DNA of 64,000 bases from Balneola sp. (GCA_002694685.1 NZMW01000001.1:248001-312000); one strand, 5' to 3'; positions 17,093 to 27,175 are shown, numbered from the stretch's first letter. Translations and numbers: made by a program. Notes: generated by a model not told the origin, from the sequence alone.

Positions 17093-18175
17093 ATGGCGAA
17101 GCAAAAAGAGCGCGATTTTTTAGAAGAACTACTCATCACTCCGAGCCCCACCGGGTATGAAAAAGCAGGGGTTCAGGTTTGGAAAGACTATGTGGATCAG
17201 TTTGCGGATGAAGTAGTGACTGATGCGTATGGTTCAGCAGCAGGAAAAATAAATGTTAGTGGAGATGTAGCCACGGTAATGTTGGAAGCCCATTGTGATG
17301 AAATTGGAATGGTTGTTCAGCACATCACGGACCAGGGATATGTATATGTGAACAAGTTGGGCGGAAGTGATTCTACGATTGCCCGAGCTAAGAAAGTTTT
17401 CATTCACAATAAAAGAGGCCGTGTGGTTGGTGTGACCGGAAATACAGCCATTCACCTTCAGGACAATAAAAACGGTGGTGGTAAACAGCCGGCTTGGAAA
17501 GATATTTATGTCGATATCGGTGTTTCGTCGAAAGAAGAAGCCTTAGAGTTGGTGCAAATTGGGGACCCAATCACTTATACCTCCGACATTGAGTTCTTGA
17601 GCGATGAACACCTAACTGCCCGAGCATTAGACAATCGCATAGGCGGGTACATCATTGCAGAAGCAATGAGAAAGATTGCTGAGAAAAAGAAAGATCTTAA
17701 AGTAAATGTAATTGCGTTGAACTCAATTCAGGAAGAAGTAGGAGGGTTTGGTTCACGAATGATGAGCTATCGCTTTATGCCCGACGTTGCTTTGGTTACA
17801 GATGTAACGCACGCTACAGACACACCGGGTATTGACCAAAAAGAACATGGAACCGTAGAGTTAGGCAAAGGACCCACTGTTCAGCATGGGGGAGCGAATC
17901 ATCCCAAAGTTGTTGAATTTTTGGAAGATGTTTGTGAAAAGAATAAAATTGATATACAGCATGAAGCAACTAGTGTTCGTACTGGAACGGATACGGATAG
18001 CATTTTTTACCAGCAAACCGGTATACCGAGCGCCTTGATTTCCCTTCCACTTCGCTACATGCATTCTCCGGTCGAAGTTTGCTCTATGAAAGACGTTGAC
18101 GCTTTAATTGACGTAATGGTTAAAGCTGTACTTGCAATGCGTCCAGACCAAACGTTCGGCGTATTTCAGGATTAA
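17093..18175 (+). CDS. M42 family aminopeptidase (glutamyl aminopeptidase type)
   Basis: A 360-residue cytoplasmic metallopeptidase. Di-metal site blocks are LEAHCDEIGMVV (H67), RALDNRIGG (bridging Asp), the catalytic Glu pair in IQEEVGGFGSRM, and VTDVTHATDTPG; the final His is in MHSPVEVC. M42 enzymes form dodecameric tetrahedral particles that trim peptides from the N-terminus after proteasome or Lon action. It is transcribed alone and ends in a strong hairpin terminator 16 bp after the stop. Confidence 0.92.
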   Translation: MAKQKERDFLEELLITPSPTGYEKAGVQVWKDYVDQFADEVVTDAYGSAAGKINVSGDVATVMLEAHCDEIGMVVQHITDQGYVYVNKLGGSDSTIARAKKVFIHNKRGRVVGVTGNTAIHLQDNKNGGGKQPAWKDIYVDIGVSSKEEALELVQIGDPITYTSDIEFLSDEHLTARALDNRIGGYIIAEAMRKIAEKKKDLKVNVIALNSIQEEVGGFGSRMMSYRFMPDVALVTDVTHATDTPGIDQKEHGTVELGKGPTVQHGGANHPKVVEFLEDVCEKNKIDIQHEATSVRTGTDTDSIFYQQTGIPSALISLPLRYMHSPVEVCSMKDVDALIDVMVKAVLAMRPDQTFGVFQD

Positions 18176-18191
18176 TCTATATAAAAAAGAA

Positions 18192-18220
18192 AAGCCCGCT
18201 AGTCACTTACTAGCGGGCTT
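18192..18220. terminator. Bidirectional Rho-independent terminator
   Basis: A perfect 12-bp stem, AAGCCCGCTAGT / ACTAGCGGGCTT, with a 5-base loop (CACTT), flanked by A-rich sequence on the left and a T run on the right. It lies between the convergent M42 peptidase and fasciclin genes and can stop transcription from both sides. Confidence 0.93.
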
Positions 18221-18290
18221 TTTTATTGATTTCAATACTGTGAATTTCGTTTCAGTAATTAATACACAGCAATTTGAATAACTGAAATCT

Positions 18291-19217
18291 TTATTCTGCA
18301 GAGTAGCTTGGTGGCAATAATACTGCATCAATAATGTGTACAACACCATTTGTTCCTTGCAGATCTACAGTGGTTACATTAGCATTTTCATTCAGGGTGA
18401 CGTTTCCGCCGCTAATATTTACTGTGATATCTTCACCTTGCACGGTTGTGACCGTCATGCCATCACTCAGACTTGATGATAGAGCCTCAGCAGCTACAGC
18501 GTGATAGGTCAGTACTTCTCGTACTTGTTCTGAGGTAAGTGTTGCAAGAGTTGCACTTACTTCTTCAAATGCTGCATTGGTAGGTGCAAATACCGTAAAT
18601 GGGCCGTCACCTTCTAAAGTTGAAACAAGATCAGCATCGACAAGCAGAGATACTAAAGTAGACAGCTCATAGTTCTTAGATGCAATTTCCACAATGTTCT
18701 GGAATTTATTCGGAAGCATAACGCCATCGATCGCGTGAATGACACCATTCGTTGTTTCAATATCTGCCGTCACTACATCTGCTGTGTTATTAATTGTCAC
18801 TGAGCCGTTCTCTACGGTAACAAATATTGTTTCTTCAGTTAATGTTGCAACAGCCTGAGAGGCTTCCAGATCCGTAGATGCAACTTCCGCTGCAAGTACA
18901 TGATACTGTAGAATCTCGGTAAGTTGTTCGTTAGTTAAGCTTTCAAGCAGTCCTGATGGGAGAGCATTGAATGCTTCATTAGTAGGTGCAAATACGGTAA
19001 ATGGACCTGCACCACTTAAAGCGCCGTCAAGTTCTGCATCAACTAAAGCATCAACGAGGATAGAAAAATTATCGTTAGCTTGCGCGGTTTCTACAATATT
19101 GAGATCGTCGTCAGCTGCGTTTCCATCATCGTCGCTACATGCAAAAAATGTTACAGATGAAATTAATATTAAAGTGAATAGATAGGTAAATCTTGAAATA
19201 CTTAGGTTAGTTTTCAT
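18291..19217 (-). CDS. Two-domain fasciclin (FAS1) lipoprotein
   Basis: A 308-residue exported lipoprotein. The signal segment ends in FFAC with C27 as the lipidated residue, followed by an Asp-rich SDDDGNAADDD linker. Two FAS1 domains follow (about 42-175 and 176-305). Each has the FAPTN(E/A)AF box (GPFTVFAPTNEAFNAL and GPFTVFAPTNAAFEEV), the YH motif (YHVLAAEV and YHAVAAEA) and the terminal GVIHAIDGVMLP or GVVHIIDAVLLP strand. FAS1 proteins mediate adhesion or matrix contacts at the surface. No enzymatic motif is present. Acidic residues after the lipidated Cys fit surface export signals described for Bacteroidota, but that is inference. Confidence 0.93.
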   Translation of the reverse strand: MKTNLSISRFTYLFTLILISSVTFFACSDDDGNAADDDLNIVETAQANDNFSILVDALVDAELDGALSGAGPFTVFAPTNEAFNALPSGLLESLTNEQLTEILQYHVLAAEVASTDLEASQAVATLTEETIFVTVENGSVTINNTADVVTADIETTNGVIHAIDGVMLPNKFQNIVEIASKNYELSTLVSLLVDADLVSTLEGDGPFTVFAPTNAAFEEVSATLATLTSEQVREVLTYHAVAAEALSSSLSDGMTVTTVQGEDITVNISGGNVTLNENANVTTVDLQGTNGVVHIIDAVLLPPSYSAE

Positions 19218-19355
19218 GGTCTCTTTTGATTATTGATAAATAGTTACCCATTTAATGCCTTAGAGACCTTCTAAGTTCCTCAAATTTTAGCCGAGAAGAT
19301 TGTTTTTAAGCTACATAGAGCTTAATGTAATGGGCACGAACCGGTTAGAGAAATG

Positions 19356-20285
19356 TTAAACTTTCGCTTTATTTATTCTATTGATGAGGGCCGCGTAAAT
19401 TGAAGGATGGGTAGTCTTATACTTATCAATATTCTGAATGAAGACGGCTGAATAATGGTCCAGGTCAGCCTGCCTGAAGCGGTCAAAAAGTTCTTTGGAG
19501 AGAAGGTGAAGATCACCGTTATAGGTAATAACATTTGTTCTGGACCGACCAAAATCACTTTGAACTAAATAGAGAACATCACCTTTAATGGAGTCAATCT
19601 CACCATAAAAAACATCCGCATTTGGTTTGTAGTGAGAATATTTCTGACCGGGGCTTTTGGGGATTTGCTTTGTTCGGGTTGATTCAGATCTGATTTCAAT
19701 ACCTAACACCTCCTCAATCTCATTCTTCCCAATCTTTCCGGGTCGCAATATGGATGGGACTTTTGAAGTGAGATCTAAGACGGTGGATTCAATACCAACT
19801 TCAGTTGAGCCTCCTTCAATTACGGGGAAATCTAGCCCAAAATCGGCCGTAACATGTTCTGCCTTGGTAGGGCTCGGTTTTCCAGACTTGTTCGCACTCG
19901 GTGCAACTAATGGACCGGTTTGAGAGATAAGGGAAAGTGCCAGGTCATGATCTGGTATTCTGATAGCGACAGTGTCTAATCCTGCCGTAATAAGATCTAA
20001 GACTTTGGGGCGCTTCTTAAATACCAAAGTGAGCGGCCCCGGCCAAAAGTTATCGATCAATTTTTGAGCTGAATCTGGGATTTCAGCCACAAAATCATTC
20101 AGCTGATCCTGTTTAGAAATATGTACAATAAGCGGGTTATCTGACGGGCGCCCTTTGGTCTTAAATACTTTTTGAATGGCTGAAGGATTCCATGCATCTG
20201 CACCAAGTCCGTAAACCGTTTCGGTGGGGAAGGCAACAAGTTCTCCGGAGTTTATAAGATCTATATATTTTTTCAGATCATGCAT
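19356..20285 (-). CDS. tsaC: L-threonylcarbamoyladenylate synthase (Sua5 form)
   Basis: Makes threonylcarbamoyl-AMP from Thr, bicarbonate and ATP for t6A37 modification of ANN-decoding tRNAs. The YrdC domain (about 1-200) shows GELVAFPTETVYGLGADA and KTKGRPSDNPLIVHI. It is followed by the Sua5 linker SPGQKYSHYKP and a C-terminal Rossmann-like domain, giving 309 residues, so this is the Sua5 rather than the short TsaC form. ATG at 20285 overlaps the mfd stop by 8 bp (ATGCATGA); a GTG at 20294 would add three residues. It is translationally coupled to mfd. Confidence 0.94.
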   Translation of the reverse strand: MHDLKKYIDLINSGELVAFPTETVYGLGADAWNPSAIQKVFKTKGRPSDNPLIVHISKQDQLNDFVAEIPDSAQKLIDNFWPGPLTLVFKKRPKVLDLITAGLDTVAIRIPDHDLALSLISQTGPLVAPSANKSGKPSPTKAEHVTADFGLDFPVIEGGSTEVGIESTVLDLTSKVPSILRPGKIGKNEIEEVLGIEIRSESTRTKQIPKSPGQKYSHYKPNADVFYGEIDSIKGDVLYLVQSDFGRSRTNVITYNGDLHLLSKELFDRFRQADLDHYSAVFIQNIDKYKTTHPSIYAALINRINKAKV

Positions 20286-23200
20286 GTAACTCACTCATAG
20301 CCAATTCTTTGAGGTATTGAAAAGCTCCTTGAATATCAGGTATTTCCTGCACAACAAACCGAACGGTATCTTTCTTTTGAACCACCTGAAATTTATCTTT
20401 TTTAGTAGCTTCAAGCTTTTCAAGAATCTCCTGGAATTTCCCAGAGTCAAAAAAGTTTTTCCCCATTTCGGATTCCTGTTTTGGACAAACTAACCACATA
20501 CGATCTGCACGAATCGTAACTTTAGTAAAGAAGTTTTGTGAAGCAAAAAGACGAACTTTACTTGCTCCAATCAGATAATTGGCTTCTTTAGGAGCAGGGC
20601 CAAATCGATCTTCAATTTCTTCCTTCCATTCTTCAATCTCTTTCTCTGTTTTAGCCTGAGAGAGTTTACGATAGAGGTTTAAGCGTTCAACATTGTCTGT
20701 AACATAATCCTGAGGAAGAAGTGCTGTTTCGTCAGACTCTACGGTGGTTTCCGGTAATTCAGCCTCAATTTCAACATCGTCAAACATATCACTGAATTCT
20801 GACTGTTTAAGCTCTTTCACTGCATCATTTAGGATCTTGGTGTAGAGGTCAAAGCCTATATCGTTGATAAAGCCACTCTGTTCTCCGCCTAAAATATCTC
20901 CAGCACCGCGAATATCTAAATCTCGCATAGCGATATTAAACCCGGAGCCTAAATCAGAAAATTCTTCAAGAGCCAATAGCCGCTTTCTGGCTTCAGTACT
21001 CAAGGTTTGAATCGGATTCGTAATCAAATAGCAGAATGCTTTACGATTTGATCGTCCAACACGTCCACGCAATTGATGAAGTTCTGCTAGACCGAAGTTA
21101 TTAGCCTGATTAATGATGATGGTGTTGGCATTTGCGATGTCAATCCCGTTTTCAACAATATTTGTAGATACTAGTACATCAAACTTATGCTGATAGAAGT
21201 CTGTAATAATCTTATCAAGTTGCGAGCCGGTCATTTGCCCATGCCCGAAACGAACCCTTATATCAGGAGCTAGTCTTCGAATCATCTCAGCCGTCTCTTC
21301 AATATTCTTAACCCGGTTATGGATGAAAAAGACTTGTCCGCCCCGTGAAATTTCCTGGAGGATAGCATCACGGATCAGTTCTTCATCAAAGCTATGAATT
21401 TCAGTGTAAACCGGCTGACGGTTGGGGGGAGGAGTATTAATAACGCTTAGGTCTCGAGCGCCCATTAGCGAGAACTGAAGCGTTCTGGGGATAGGGGTAG
21501 CCGTTAGAGTCAGGACGTCAACGGATGCTCTAAAGCTTTTCAATTTCTCTTTAGCGGATACACCAAAACGCTGCTCCTCATCAACAATGATTAATCCCAG
21601 ATCTTTGAACTTCACATCTTTAGAAAGCAATCGGTGAGTTCCTATTACAATATCAACTTCGCCTTCGGCAAGTTTCTTGATAGCTTCTTTTTGTTCTTTT
21701 GCTGAACGGAAGCGGGAGAGAGCTTCAATTTTAACCGGGAATTTCTCCATTCGCTTCATAAAGGTTTTGGCGTGTTGTTCTGCCAAAATGGTAGTTGGGA
21801 CAAGCACAGCAACTTGCTTGTGATCAAGTACGGCTTTAAAGGCAGCGCGGACAGCAACTTCAGTTTTCCCAAAACCAACATCACCACAAACCAAGCGGTC
21901 CATGGGGTGTTTACTTTCCATGTCATTCTTTACGGATACAATGGCATCGTATTGATCAGGTGTTTCTTCAAATTCAAAGTTAGCCTCCAATTCCGTTTGC
22001 CATTCATTATCAGCTGAAAAATCATGAGCTGTCTCTGCTTTCCTCTTGGCATACAATTGAATAAGCTCTCTGGCAATGTCCTTAACTTTCTTCTTTGTTT
22101 GAGCTTTTTTCCGAGCCCAGGCTCCTGAACCTAGTTTAGTAATACGCGGAGCGGTTCCTTCTTTACCAGAATATTTTTGAAGTTTATGAAGGCTGGAGAC
22201 GTTTACATATAGCGTAGAGTCATCTTTATACTGCAGTACAACGACTTCCTGCTCGGTATTCTTAACATTGATTTTCTTAAACCCTCTGAACTTCCCAATA
22301 CCGTAATCTACATGGACAACATAGTCGCCAATACTCAGATCTTTCAATTCCTTAAAGGAAATCCCGCCATGAAAACGTCTTCTCTTTGTTTTTGGACGGT
22401 GATATCGATTGAAGATCTGATGATCTGTATAAACAGCTAATTTGGCCGGTTCGTAAATGAATCCTTCATGAAGTGATTCGACAACTAACAGATACTTAAA
22501 CTCCTGGCTGGCTTCCCCAAGCAGTTCTTCAAAGCGATCACGTTGCCCATCGTTATCACAAAGAATAATAGTGTTTAAGCCATTTGAGGAGTTCTTGGTG
22601 ATGTTTTCGCGAAGGAGTTTGAAATTCCCATGGAAATCTGGCTGTGGCTTGGTCTCGAGTGTAATTGTCGATTCATCTTTTTCAGAAGCTCCAACGTTCG
22701 CAACAAAAAGCTGGTGTGTAAACTTGGAAAGCTCCTCTTCAAAGACCTGTTCAGATAGATATAGCTCCTCAGGAAGTAATTGGTTTTCATTGTCGCTGTG
22801 ATCCTCGAATGCCTCTTCAGCTTTTTCATATCGTTTACCAACTTCGGTAATTATTAAATCCTTATTTGACGTAACTAGTAAGGTGTTCTCATTAAAATAA
22901 GAGAGGAAGCTGGATTTCTGAGTTTCAGGAAGGTTAGTTAAATCAGGAATAATGCGTGCTTGATTCAAGAAAGCAATAGAGCGCTGCGAATCGGCATCAA
23001 ATTCTCGGATGGTATCCAGTTCATCTCCAAAAAATTCAAGTCGCAGTGGGTATTCACCGGAAAAAGGAAATATATCAAGAATACCGCCTCGTACTGCAAA
23101 CTCTCCTGGTTCATCTACAAACTTAACCGGATTATATCCTTGTTCAACTAGTTGTTCTTTGAATTTATCCAGGTCAACTTCCTGACCTTTTTCAAGAACA

Positions 23201-23622
23201 AGGCTTACTTCATTTAGGGTTGAAGGTGGAGCGATTTTCTCTCCGATAGCTTCAACAGAAGTAATAACAATTTTTGAATTATGATCTGCAATGGATTGAA
23301 GTGCTTCTGACCTCTGAACTAATAAGCTGGTGTCTTTAAGCTGTTGCTGGTCATAAGGTTTTCGGTTTGAGGAGGGGTAAAGTACAACCGCTTTTTCGTT
23401 GCTGATTACATCGAGATCAGCTTTTAAAAAACGAGCACCTTCATCCGTTTCAGAAATGACCAGTACATTTTCTTTCTTGTTTGAGAGAGCATTAAGCAAA
23501 AAGCTATTTAAAGCTCCTATACTTTTTTTAAGGGTAAGCTTCTTCTGGTCTTCAATCTGATCGAAAACCCTTTCAAAGATCCCGTTTTTTCTAAGTTGTT
23601 CCTTTATTAAAGAAATGCTCAT
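20278..23622 (-). CDS. mfd: Transcription-repair coupling factor
   Basis: A 1114-residue ATP-driven DNA translocase that removes RNA polymerase stalled at lesions and recruits UvrA. From the N-terminus there are a UvrB-like module (GEFAVRGGILDIFPF), an RNA-polymerase interaction domain (HVDYGIGKFRG, about 440-510), the translocase core with Walker A GDVGFGKTEVAVRAAF, Walker B DEEQRFGV, LTATPIPRTL and the QLRGRVGRS motif VI, and a C-terminal TRCF domain. All modules are present and the length is near that of E. coli (1148). Confidence 0.96.
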   Translation of the reverse strand: MSISLIKEQLRKNGIFERVFDQIEDQKKLTLKKSIGALNSFLLNALSNKKENVLVISETDEGARFLKADLDVISNEKAVVLYPSSNRKPYDQQQLKDTSLLVQRSEALQSIADHNSKIVITSVEAIGEKIAPPSTLNEVSLVLEKGQEVDLDKFKEQLVEQGYNPVKFVDEPGEFAVRGGILDIFPFSGEYPLRLEFFGDELDTIREFDADSQRSIAFLNQARIIPDLTNLPETQKSSFLSYFNENTLLVTSNKDLIITEVGKRYEKAEEAFEDHSDNENQLLPEELYLSEQVFEEELSKFTHQLFVANVGASEKDESTITLETKPQPDFHGNFKLLRENITKNSSNGLNTIILCDNDGQRDRFEELLGEASQEFKYLLVVESLHEGFIYEPAKLAVYTDHQIFNRYHRPKTKRRRFHGGISFKELKDLSIGDYVVHVDYGIGKFRGFKKINVKNTEQEVVVLQYKDDSTLYVNVSSLHKLQKYSGKEGTAPRITKLGSGAWARKKAQTKKKVKDIARELIQLYAKRKAETAHDFSADNEWQTELEANFEFEETPDQYDAIVSVKNDMESKHPMDRLVCGDVGFGKTEVAVRAAFKAVLDHKQVAVLVPTTILAEQHAKTFMKRMEKFPVKIEALSRFRSAKEQKEAIKKLAEGEVDIVIGTHRLLSKDVKFKDLGLIIVDEEQRFGVSAKEKLKSFRASVDVLTLTATPIPRTLQFSLMGARDLSVINTPPPNRQPVYTEIHSFDEELIRDAILQEISRGGQVFFIHNRVKNIEETAEMIRRLAPDIRVRFGHGQMTGSQLDKIITDFYQHKFDVLVSTNIVENGIDIANANTIIINQANNFGLAELHQLRGRVGRSNRKAFCYLITNPIQTLSTEARKRLLALEEFSDLGSGFNIAMRDLDIRGAGDILGGEQSGFINDIGFDLYTKILNDAVKELKQSEFSDMFDDVEIEAELPETTVESDETALLPQDYVTDNVERLNLYRKLSQAKTEKEIEEWKEEIEDRFGPAPKEANYLIGASKVRLFASQNFFTKVTIRADRMWLVCPKQESEMGKNFFDSGKFQEILEKLEATKKDKFQVVQKKDTVRFVVQEIPDIQGAFQYLKELAMSELHA

Positions 23623-23736
23623 GAATAGCTTTTAATCCGTGCTAAATATTCTGTTAAAGATACGCTGAATCATAGCCGATTGGCAATGAAATTGTTCGCG
23701 TTCAATTGAAAAGAAGGGTAGATAGCTTTTAATCGT

Positions 23737-24732
23737 TCAGGAATGTTCAATTCCATTTAGTACCGTCTTTCCGAGTAAAAAGCTAAAGAATAGACATCCT
23801 AAAGAAAGAAGTAGGTAACGCATGTATAAATCCTCATAGTCAGTATAAATGAGCTCTTCAACTTCCGATTTCTCTAATTCATCAATTTCAGCGTATATAC
23901 TTTCCAGCTGCTCAGCATCGGTAGCTCTGAAGTATTTTCCATCAGTGAGGTTGGCTACTTGAGTCAGCATCTCTTCATCGATATTGACCTGTATGTTTTG
24001 GTATCTGCGGCCAAAGATTGGGTCTTGAATGGGATAAGGCGCTGTTCCTCGCGTACCGGCACCAATGGTATATATTTTAATTCCGTAAGTCACCGCAAGG
24101 TCTGCAGCTGTTACGGGGTCAATTTCACCAGCATTGTTTTGGCCATCGGTTAGTAGGATAATAATTTTGCTTTCAGCTTCACTCTCTTTAAGTCGGTTAA
24201 TGGCGGTAGCAATACCCATTCCAATAGCTGTTCCGTCTTCGATTATTCCCATTTCAAGGTCATCAATAAGGCTTTTGAGCAATCTGTAGTCAAGAGTAGG
24301 GGGAACAACGGTGAAGCTTTTCATAGCAAAAGTGACTAAGCCAATACGATCTGAGTTTCGTTTATCAACAAAATTCTTAGCCACGTTTCGGGCAGCCTCA
24401 AACCGGTTCGGCTTTAAATCCTCAGCCCGCATCGAGGTCGACATATCAAGAACCAAGACTATATCAATTCCCTCCGCATTACGTTCAACGGTGGTTAGCC
24501 GTTCTTGAGGGCGAGCGAGGGCTACAATAAGACAAGCAATGCCAGCCCACACTAAGAAAGCCTGCAGCCAATGCAGGTGAGATTTCCAGTTTCCGGGTAA
24601 ATCTTGCAGCAGCTCTAAAGATGAAAAAGAAAGCGTAGCCTGCCGGTGTGTGAAATACCTGTAAAGATAAAGCCCAATAAGAACAGGAAGTATTGATAAA
24701 GCCCAAAACCACTGCGGATTAGCAAACTCCAT
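23737..24732 (-). CDS. BatA-like von Willebrand factor A membrane protein
   Basis: A 331-residue inner-membrane protein with two N-terminal membrane segments (about 10-26 and 56-73), an extracytoplasmic or membrane-facing vWA domain (about 88-290) and a final helix (309-328). The MIDAS metal site is intact: DMSTS (D96, S98, S100) with a later TDGQNN. The RFEAARN and DRIGLVTFA blocks are typical of the BatA group of the Bacteroides aerotolerance (Bat) cluster. Its start overlaps the preceding stop as TAATG, so it is co-translated with the BatD-like partner. The molecular role of Bat proteins is unsettled. Confidence 0.88.
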   Translation of the reverse strand: MEFANPQWFWALSILPVLIGLYLYRYFTHRQATLSFSSLELLQDLPGNWKSHLHWLQAFLVWAGIACLIVALARPQERLTTVERNAEGIDIVLVLDMSTSMRAEDLKPNRFEAARNVAKNFVDKRNSDRIGLVTFAMKSFTVVPPTLDYRLLKSLIDDLEMGIIEDGTAIGMGIATAINRLKESEAESKIIILLTDGQNNAGEIDPVTAADLAVTYGIKIYTIGAGTRGTAPYPIQDPIFGRRYQNIQVNIDEEMLTQVANLTDGKYFRATDAEQLESIYAEIDELEKSEVEELIYTDYEDLYMRYLLLSLGCLFFSFLLGKTVLNGIEHS

Positions 24733-25727
24733 TAAGCGTCCTCTTTTTCTGTTTGGGTTGAAGTTTGAATAAACTGCTCGTTGTACTTCACTTTTAATCG
24801 TGATATACGGGCAGAATCAGTCAATTTTGCTTTTTCAAGGAATTCAAGGGCGTTTTCATGAGTATTCCAGGCATCCTCGAGGGTAGGGGTGAATTTTGCG
24901 AATTTTACCAAATCAGCCTTCCTGAGGATTATTCTGGTTTTATCGGTGAGGGTATCGTCAACACCATAGGCATCTAAATACCTAAGCAACTCACTTGATG
25001 TAGATTCCAAAGCAGGAATGTTATATAAGTCTTCAAAGTATGTCCGTATCGCATCTCCAACTTCACTGTAAAAGAGCTTGAAATCTTTAGTCTGGGCTAT
25101 CTCGGAGTTTTCTTTGATGTCCATTAACTCTTTCTCCAACTCTTTCAGTGGATTGTAGAAAGGCTCAATTTCTTGTTTTGGTTCCTCTTCAGCATCCGGA
25201 ACTTTTCTAAATTTAAACCACCACAGTAAAAAGCCTGCCAATGCTAGCCCAGCTAATATCCAAGGCCACCACGGGCGAGGGAAATCAAAAATCGGCTTCA
25301 TCGCTTTTATCGTTGTATCGCCTTCTGCAACTACTGTCTTGAAATTCACTAAAACAGGGTCTGTGTAAACAGTAATAGAGTCATCTTCCAAGAAAATGGT
25401 TACGGGCAAGGTTGAAATCTCGAGATCATTGGTTCCAAAATATTGAAGATTATAAACCAGACTGTCGGAAAATTCAGATAGTTTAAACTGCTGGCGCTCA
25501 ATAAGTTCAAGAGAAGAGGGGAAAGAGTTGGTATCCGGAAATGAAATGCGTTGGTATTCCTGATCTACCTGAATGGTCAGGGCATATTCAAAAACTTCAC
25601 CAATAGTGACCGAATCAGTGCTTACCCTGGTATTTACTTTTTGAGCGAAGACCTGAACAGTACATAAACATGAAACCAACAATATAAACAGTCGTAAAGC
25701 GCTGAGCCTTAGCGGATTCTTGATCAT
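24732..25727 (-). CDS. BatD-like exported protein with a C-terminal cytoplasmic domain
   Basis: A 331-residue protein with a cleavable signal peptide (cut near VFAQ at 26-29), an N-terminal beta-rich extracytoplasmic region (about 30-150), one membrane helix (about 155-168, WPWILAGLALAGFLLWWF) and a cytoplasmic helical tail. The layout and its position before a BatA-type gene match BatD/oxygen-tolerance proteins that accompany DUF58 and vWA proteins in Bacteroidota. Sequence blocks are weak, so the family call rests mainly on architecture and context. Confidence 0.7.
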   Translation of the reverse strand: MIKNPLRLSALRLFILLVSCLCTVQVFAQKVNTRVSTDSVTIGEVFEYALTIQVDQEYQRISFPDTNSFPSSLELIERQQFKLSEFSDSLVYNLQYFGTNDLEISTLPVTIFLEDDSITVYTDPVLVNFKTVVAEGDTTIKAMKPIFDFPRPWWPWILAGLALAGFLLWWFKFRKVPDAEEEPKQEIEPFYNPLKELEKELMDIKENSEIAQTKDFKLFYSEVGDAIRTYFEDLYNIPALESTSSELLRYLDAYGVDDTLTDKTRIILRKADLVKFAKFTPTLEDAWNTHENALEFLEKAKLTDSARISRLKVKYNEQFIQTSTQTEKEDA

Positions 25728-25878
25728 TAATACTTAGAATAAAAAGTTTGTGAGCTTAACGGTTAGAAAATATAACAATGAGTTGTAAATATTTAGCAAA
25801 AGTATGATCGTTCTGACTTTTATGAAAGTATCCTATTAATTCTTATTATTTTGAACATTATTAAATCTACAGTTACAT

Positions 25879-27168
25879 ATGGTGAATAAAGGTATAAAAT
25901 TGGGTATAGGAACGGCATTGCTATGTTTAGCAGTGATTTTCATTTCAATGATAGGTTTCAATGAGGATAAATCCGCTCCAAAATTGTTAATTTCATTAGA
26001 TAATTTAAATGAAATTGAGGAAGGAGCTGAGCTGGATTCATACGGTTTCAACAGAATGAATCTTGATATAGAAGAAGGACGGGTAAAAAGAAATGAAAGC
26101 CTTTATATTATTTTAAGAGATCTGGATGTATCACCACAGACTATTTATGAAATCAATAAGAAGTCTGAGGGTATCTTCCGCAGTAATCGCCTAAAACCTG
26201 GCCAACGTTATATAGCTTATCGTGATAAAGGATCTAAAACAGCACAAAGACTAGTGTTGCACGCTGATCCATTGAATTACATTATTTTTGATTGGCATAA
26301 AGATATTGAGGTTACTTCCGGTAAGAAAGAAGTAACAACCCAAATAGCCCATGCTGACGGTATAATTAAGTCATCCCTATATGAAACCCTTTTGGATAAT
26401 AATAAGAGCACGCTGCTGGGAAATCGACTTAGTGAAATTTTCGCCTGGCAAATAGATTTCTTTCGACTGTATCCCGGAGATAATTTTAAGGTGATCTACG
26501 AAGAAGAATTTGTGGATGGAAAGCCATTTGGCATCGGTCTCATTGTAGCGGCTGAGTTTACCAATAATGGAGAGACTTTTGACGCATTTTACTATGAGAC
26601 CGAAGATCGCGCAGGTTATTACGACAGTGAAGGTAACGGTGTACAAAAAGCTCTGCTTAAAGCACCATTTACTTATTCTCAGCGGGTGAGTTCGAACTTT
26701 AGTCACAGCCGTTTCCACCCGGTACTTAAGAGGCGTATTCCTCATTATGGAGTAGATTATGCAGCCCCACTGGGAACTCCGGTTTTAGCTGTGGGTGAGG
26801 GGGAAGTTATTGAAGCTCAGTACCGTGGAGCCAGTGGAAACATTGTCAAGATTCGACATAATGGTACTTATACTACTGCTTACCTTCATTTAAATGGATT
26901 TGCGAACGGGATCAAGTCCGGGAAAAGAGTCAAGCAAGGTGAAGTTATTGGCTATGTTGGAAAAACAGGGAGGGTGACGGGTGTTCACTTAGATTATCGC
27001 ATTTATAAAAACAATCAGCCTGTAAATCCTTTGACCGTTAAGCTTCCACCTTCAAAGGCGATTGATTCTGAAGAAATCGAAGATTTTTCTAAGCATATTG
27101 AAAAGCTTCAAATCCAACTCAGTGCTATTGATGATAAAGAAGATGCACAGCAGGTAGCTGCGCTTTGA
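25879..27168 (+). CDS. M23 family peptidoglycan endopeptidase-like protein
   Basis: A 429-residue protein with an N-terminal signal anchor (about 6-26), an OapA/LysM-like region (about 60-180) and a C-terminal M23/LytM domain (about 270-400). The first zinc motif HYGVDYAAP (HxxxD) and the GNIVKIRHNG and YLHLNGFANGI blocks are intact. The usual HxH motif reads HLDYR, so the second His is replaced by Asp. It is divergently transcribed from the Bat genes across 151 bp. Either a peptidoglycan hydrolase with an altered zinc ligand or a hydrolase activator (EnvC/NlpD-like). Confidence 0.85.
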   Translation: MVNKGIKLGIGTALLCLAVIFISMIGFNEDKSAPKLLISLDNLNEIEEGAELDSYGFNRMNLDIEEGRVKRNESLYIILRDLDVSPQTIYEINKKSEGIFRSNRLKPGQRYIAYRDKGSKTAQRLVLHADPLNYIIFDWHKDIEVTSGKKEVTTQIAHADGIIKSSLYETLLDNNKSTLLGNRLSEIFAWQIDFFRLYPGDNFKVIYEEEFVDGKPFGIGLIVAAEFTNNGETFDAFYYETEDRAGYYDSEGNGVQKALLKAPFTYSQRVSSNFSHSRFHPVLKRRIPHYGVDYAAPLGTPVLAVGEGEVIEAQYRGASGNIVKIRHNGTYTTAYLHLNGFANGIKSGKRVKQGEVIGYVGKTGRVTGVHLDYRIYKNNQPVNPLTVKLPPSKAIDSEEIEDFSKHIEKLQIQLSAIDDKEDAQQVAAL

Positions 27169-27175
27169 AAAGCTG

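Noticed and set aside
19307-19324. Hairpin TAAGCT...AGCTTA upstream of the fasciclin gene as a tsaC terminator
   Set aside because: Six A/T-rich pairs and a T run on the wrong side for minus-strand termination.
26377-26745. A 122-codon minus-strand frame inside the M23 gene
   Set aside because: Antisense to a well-supported gene, with no ribosome-binding site or recognisable domain.
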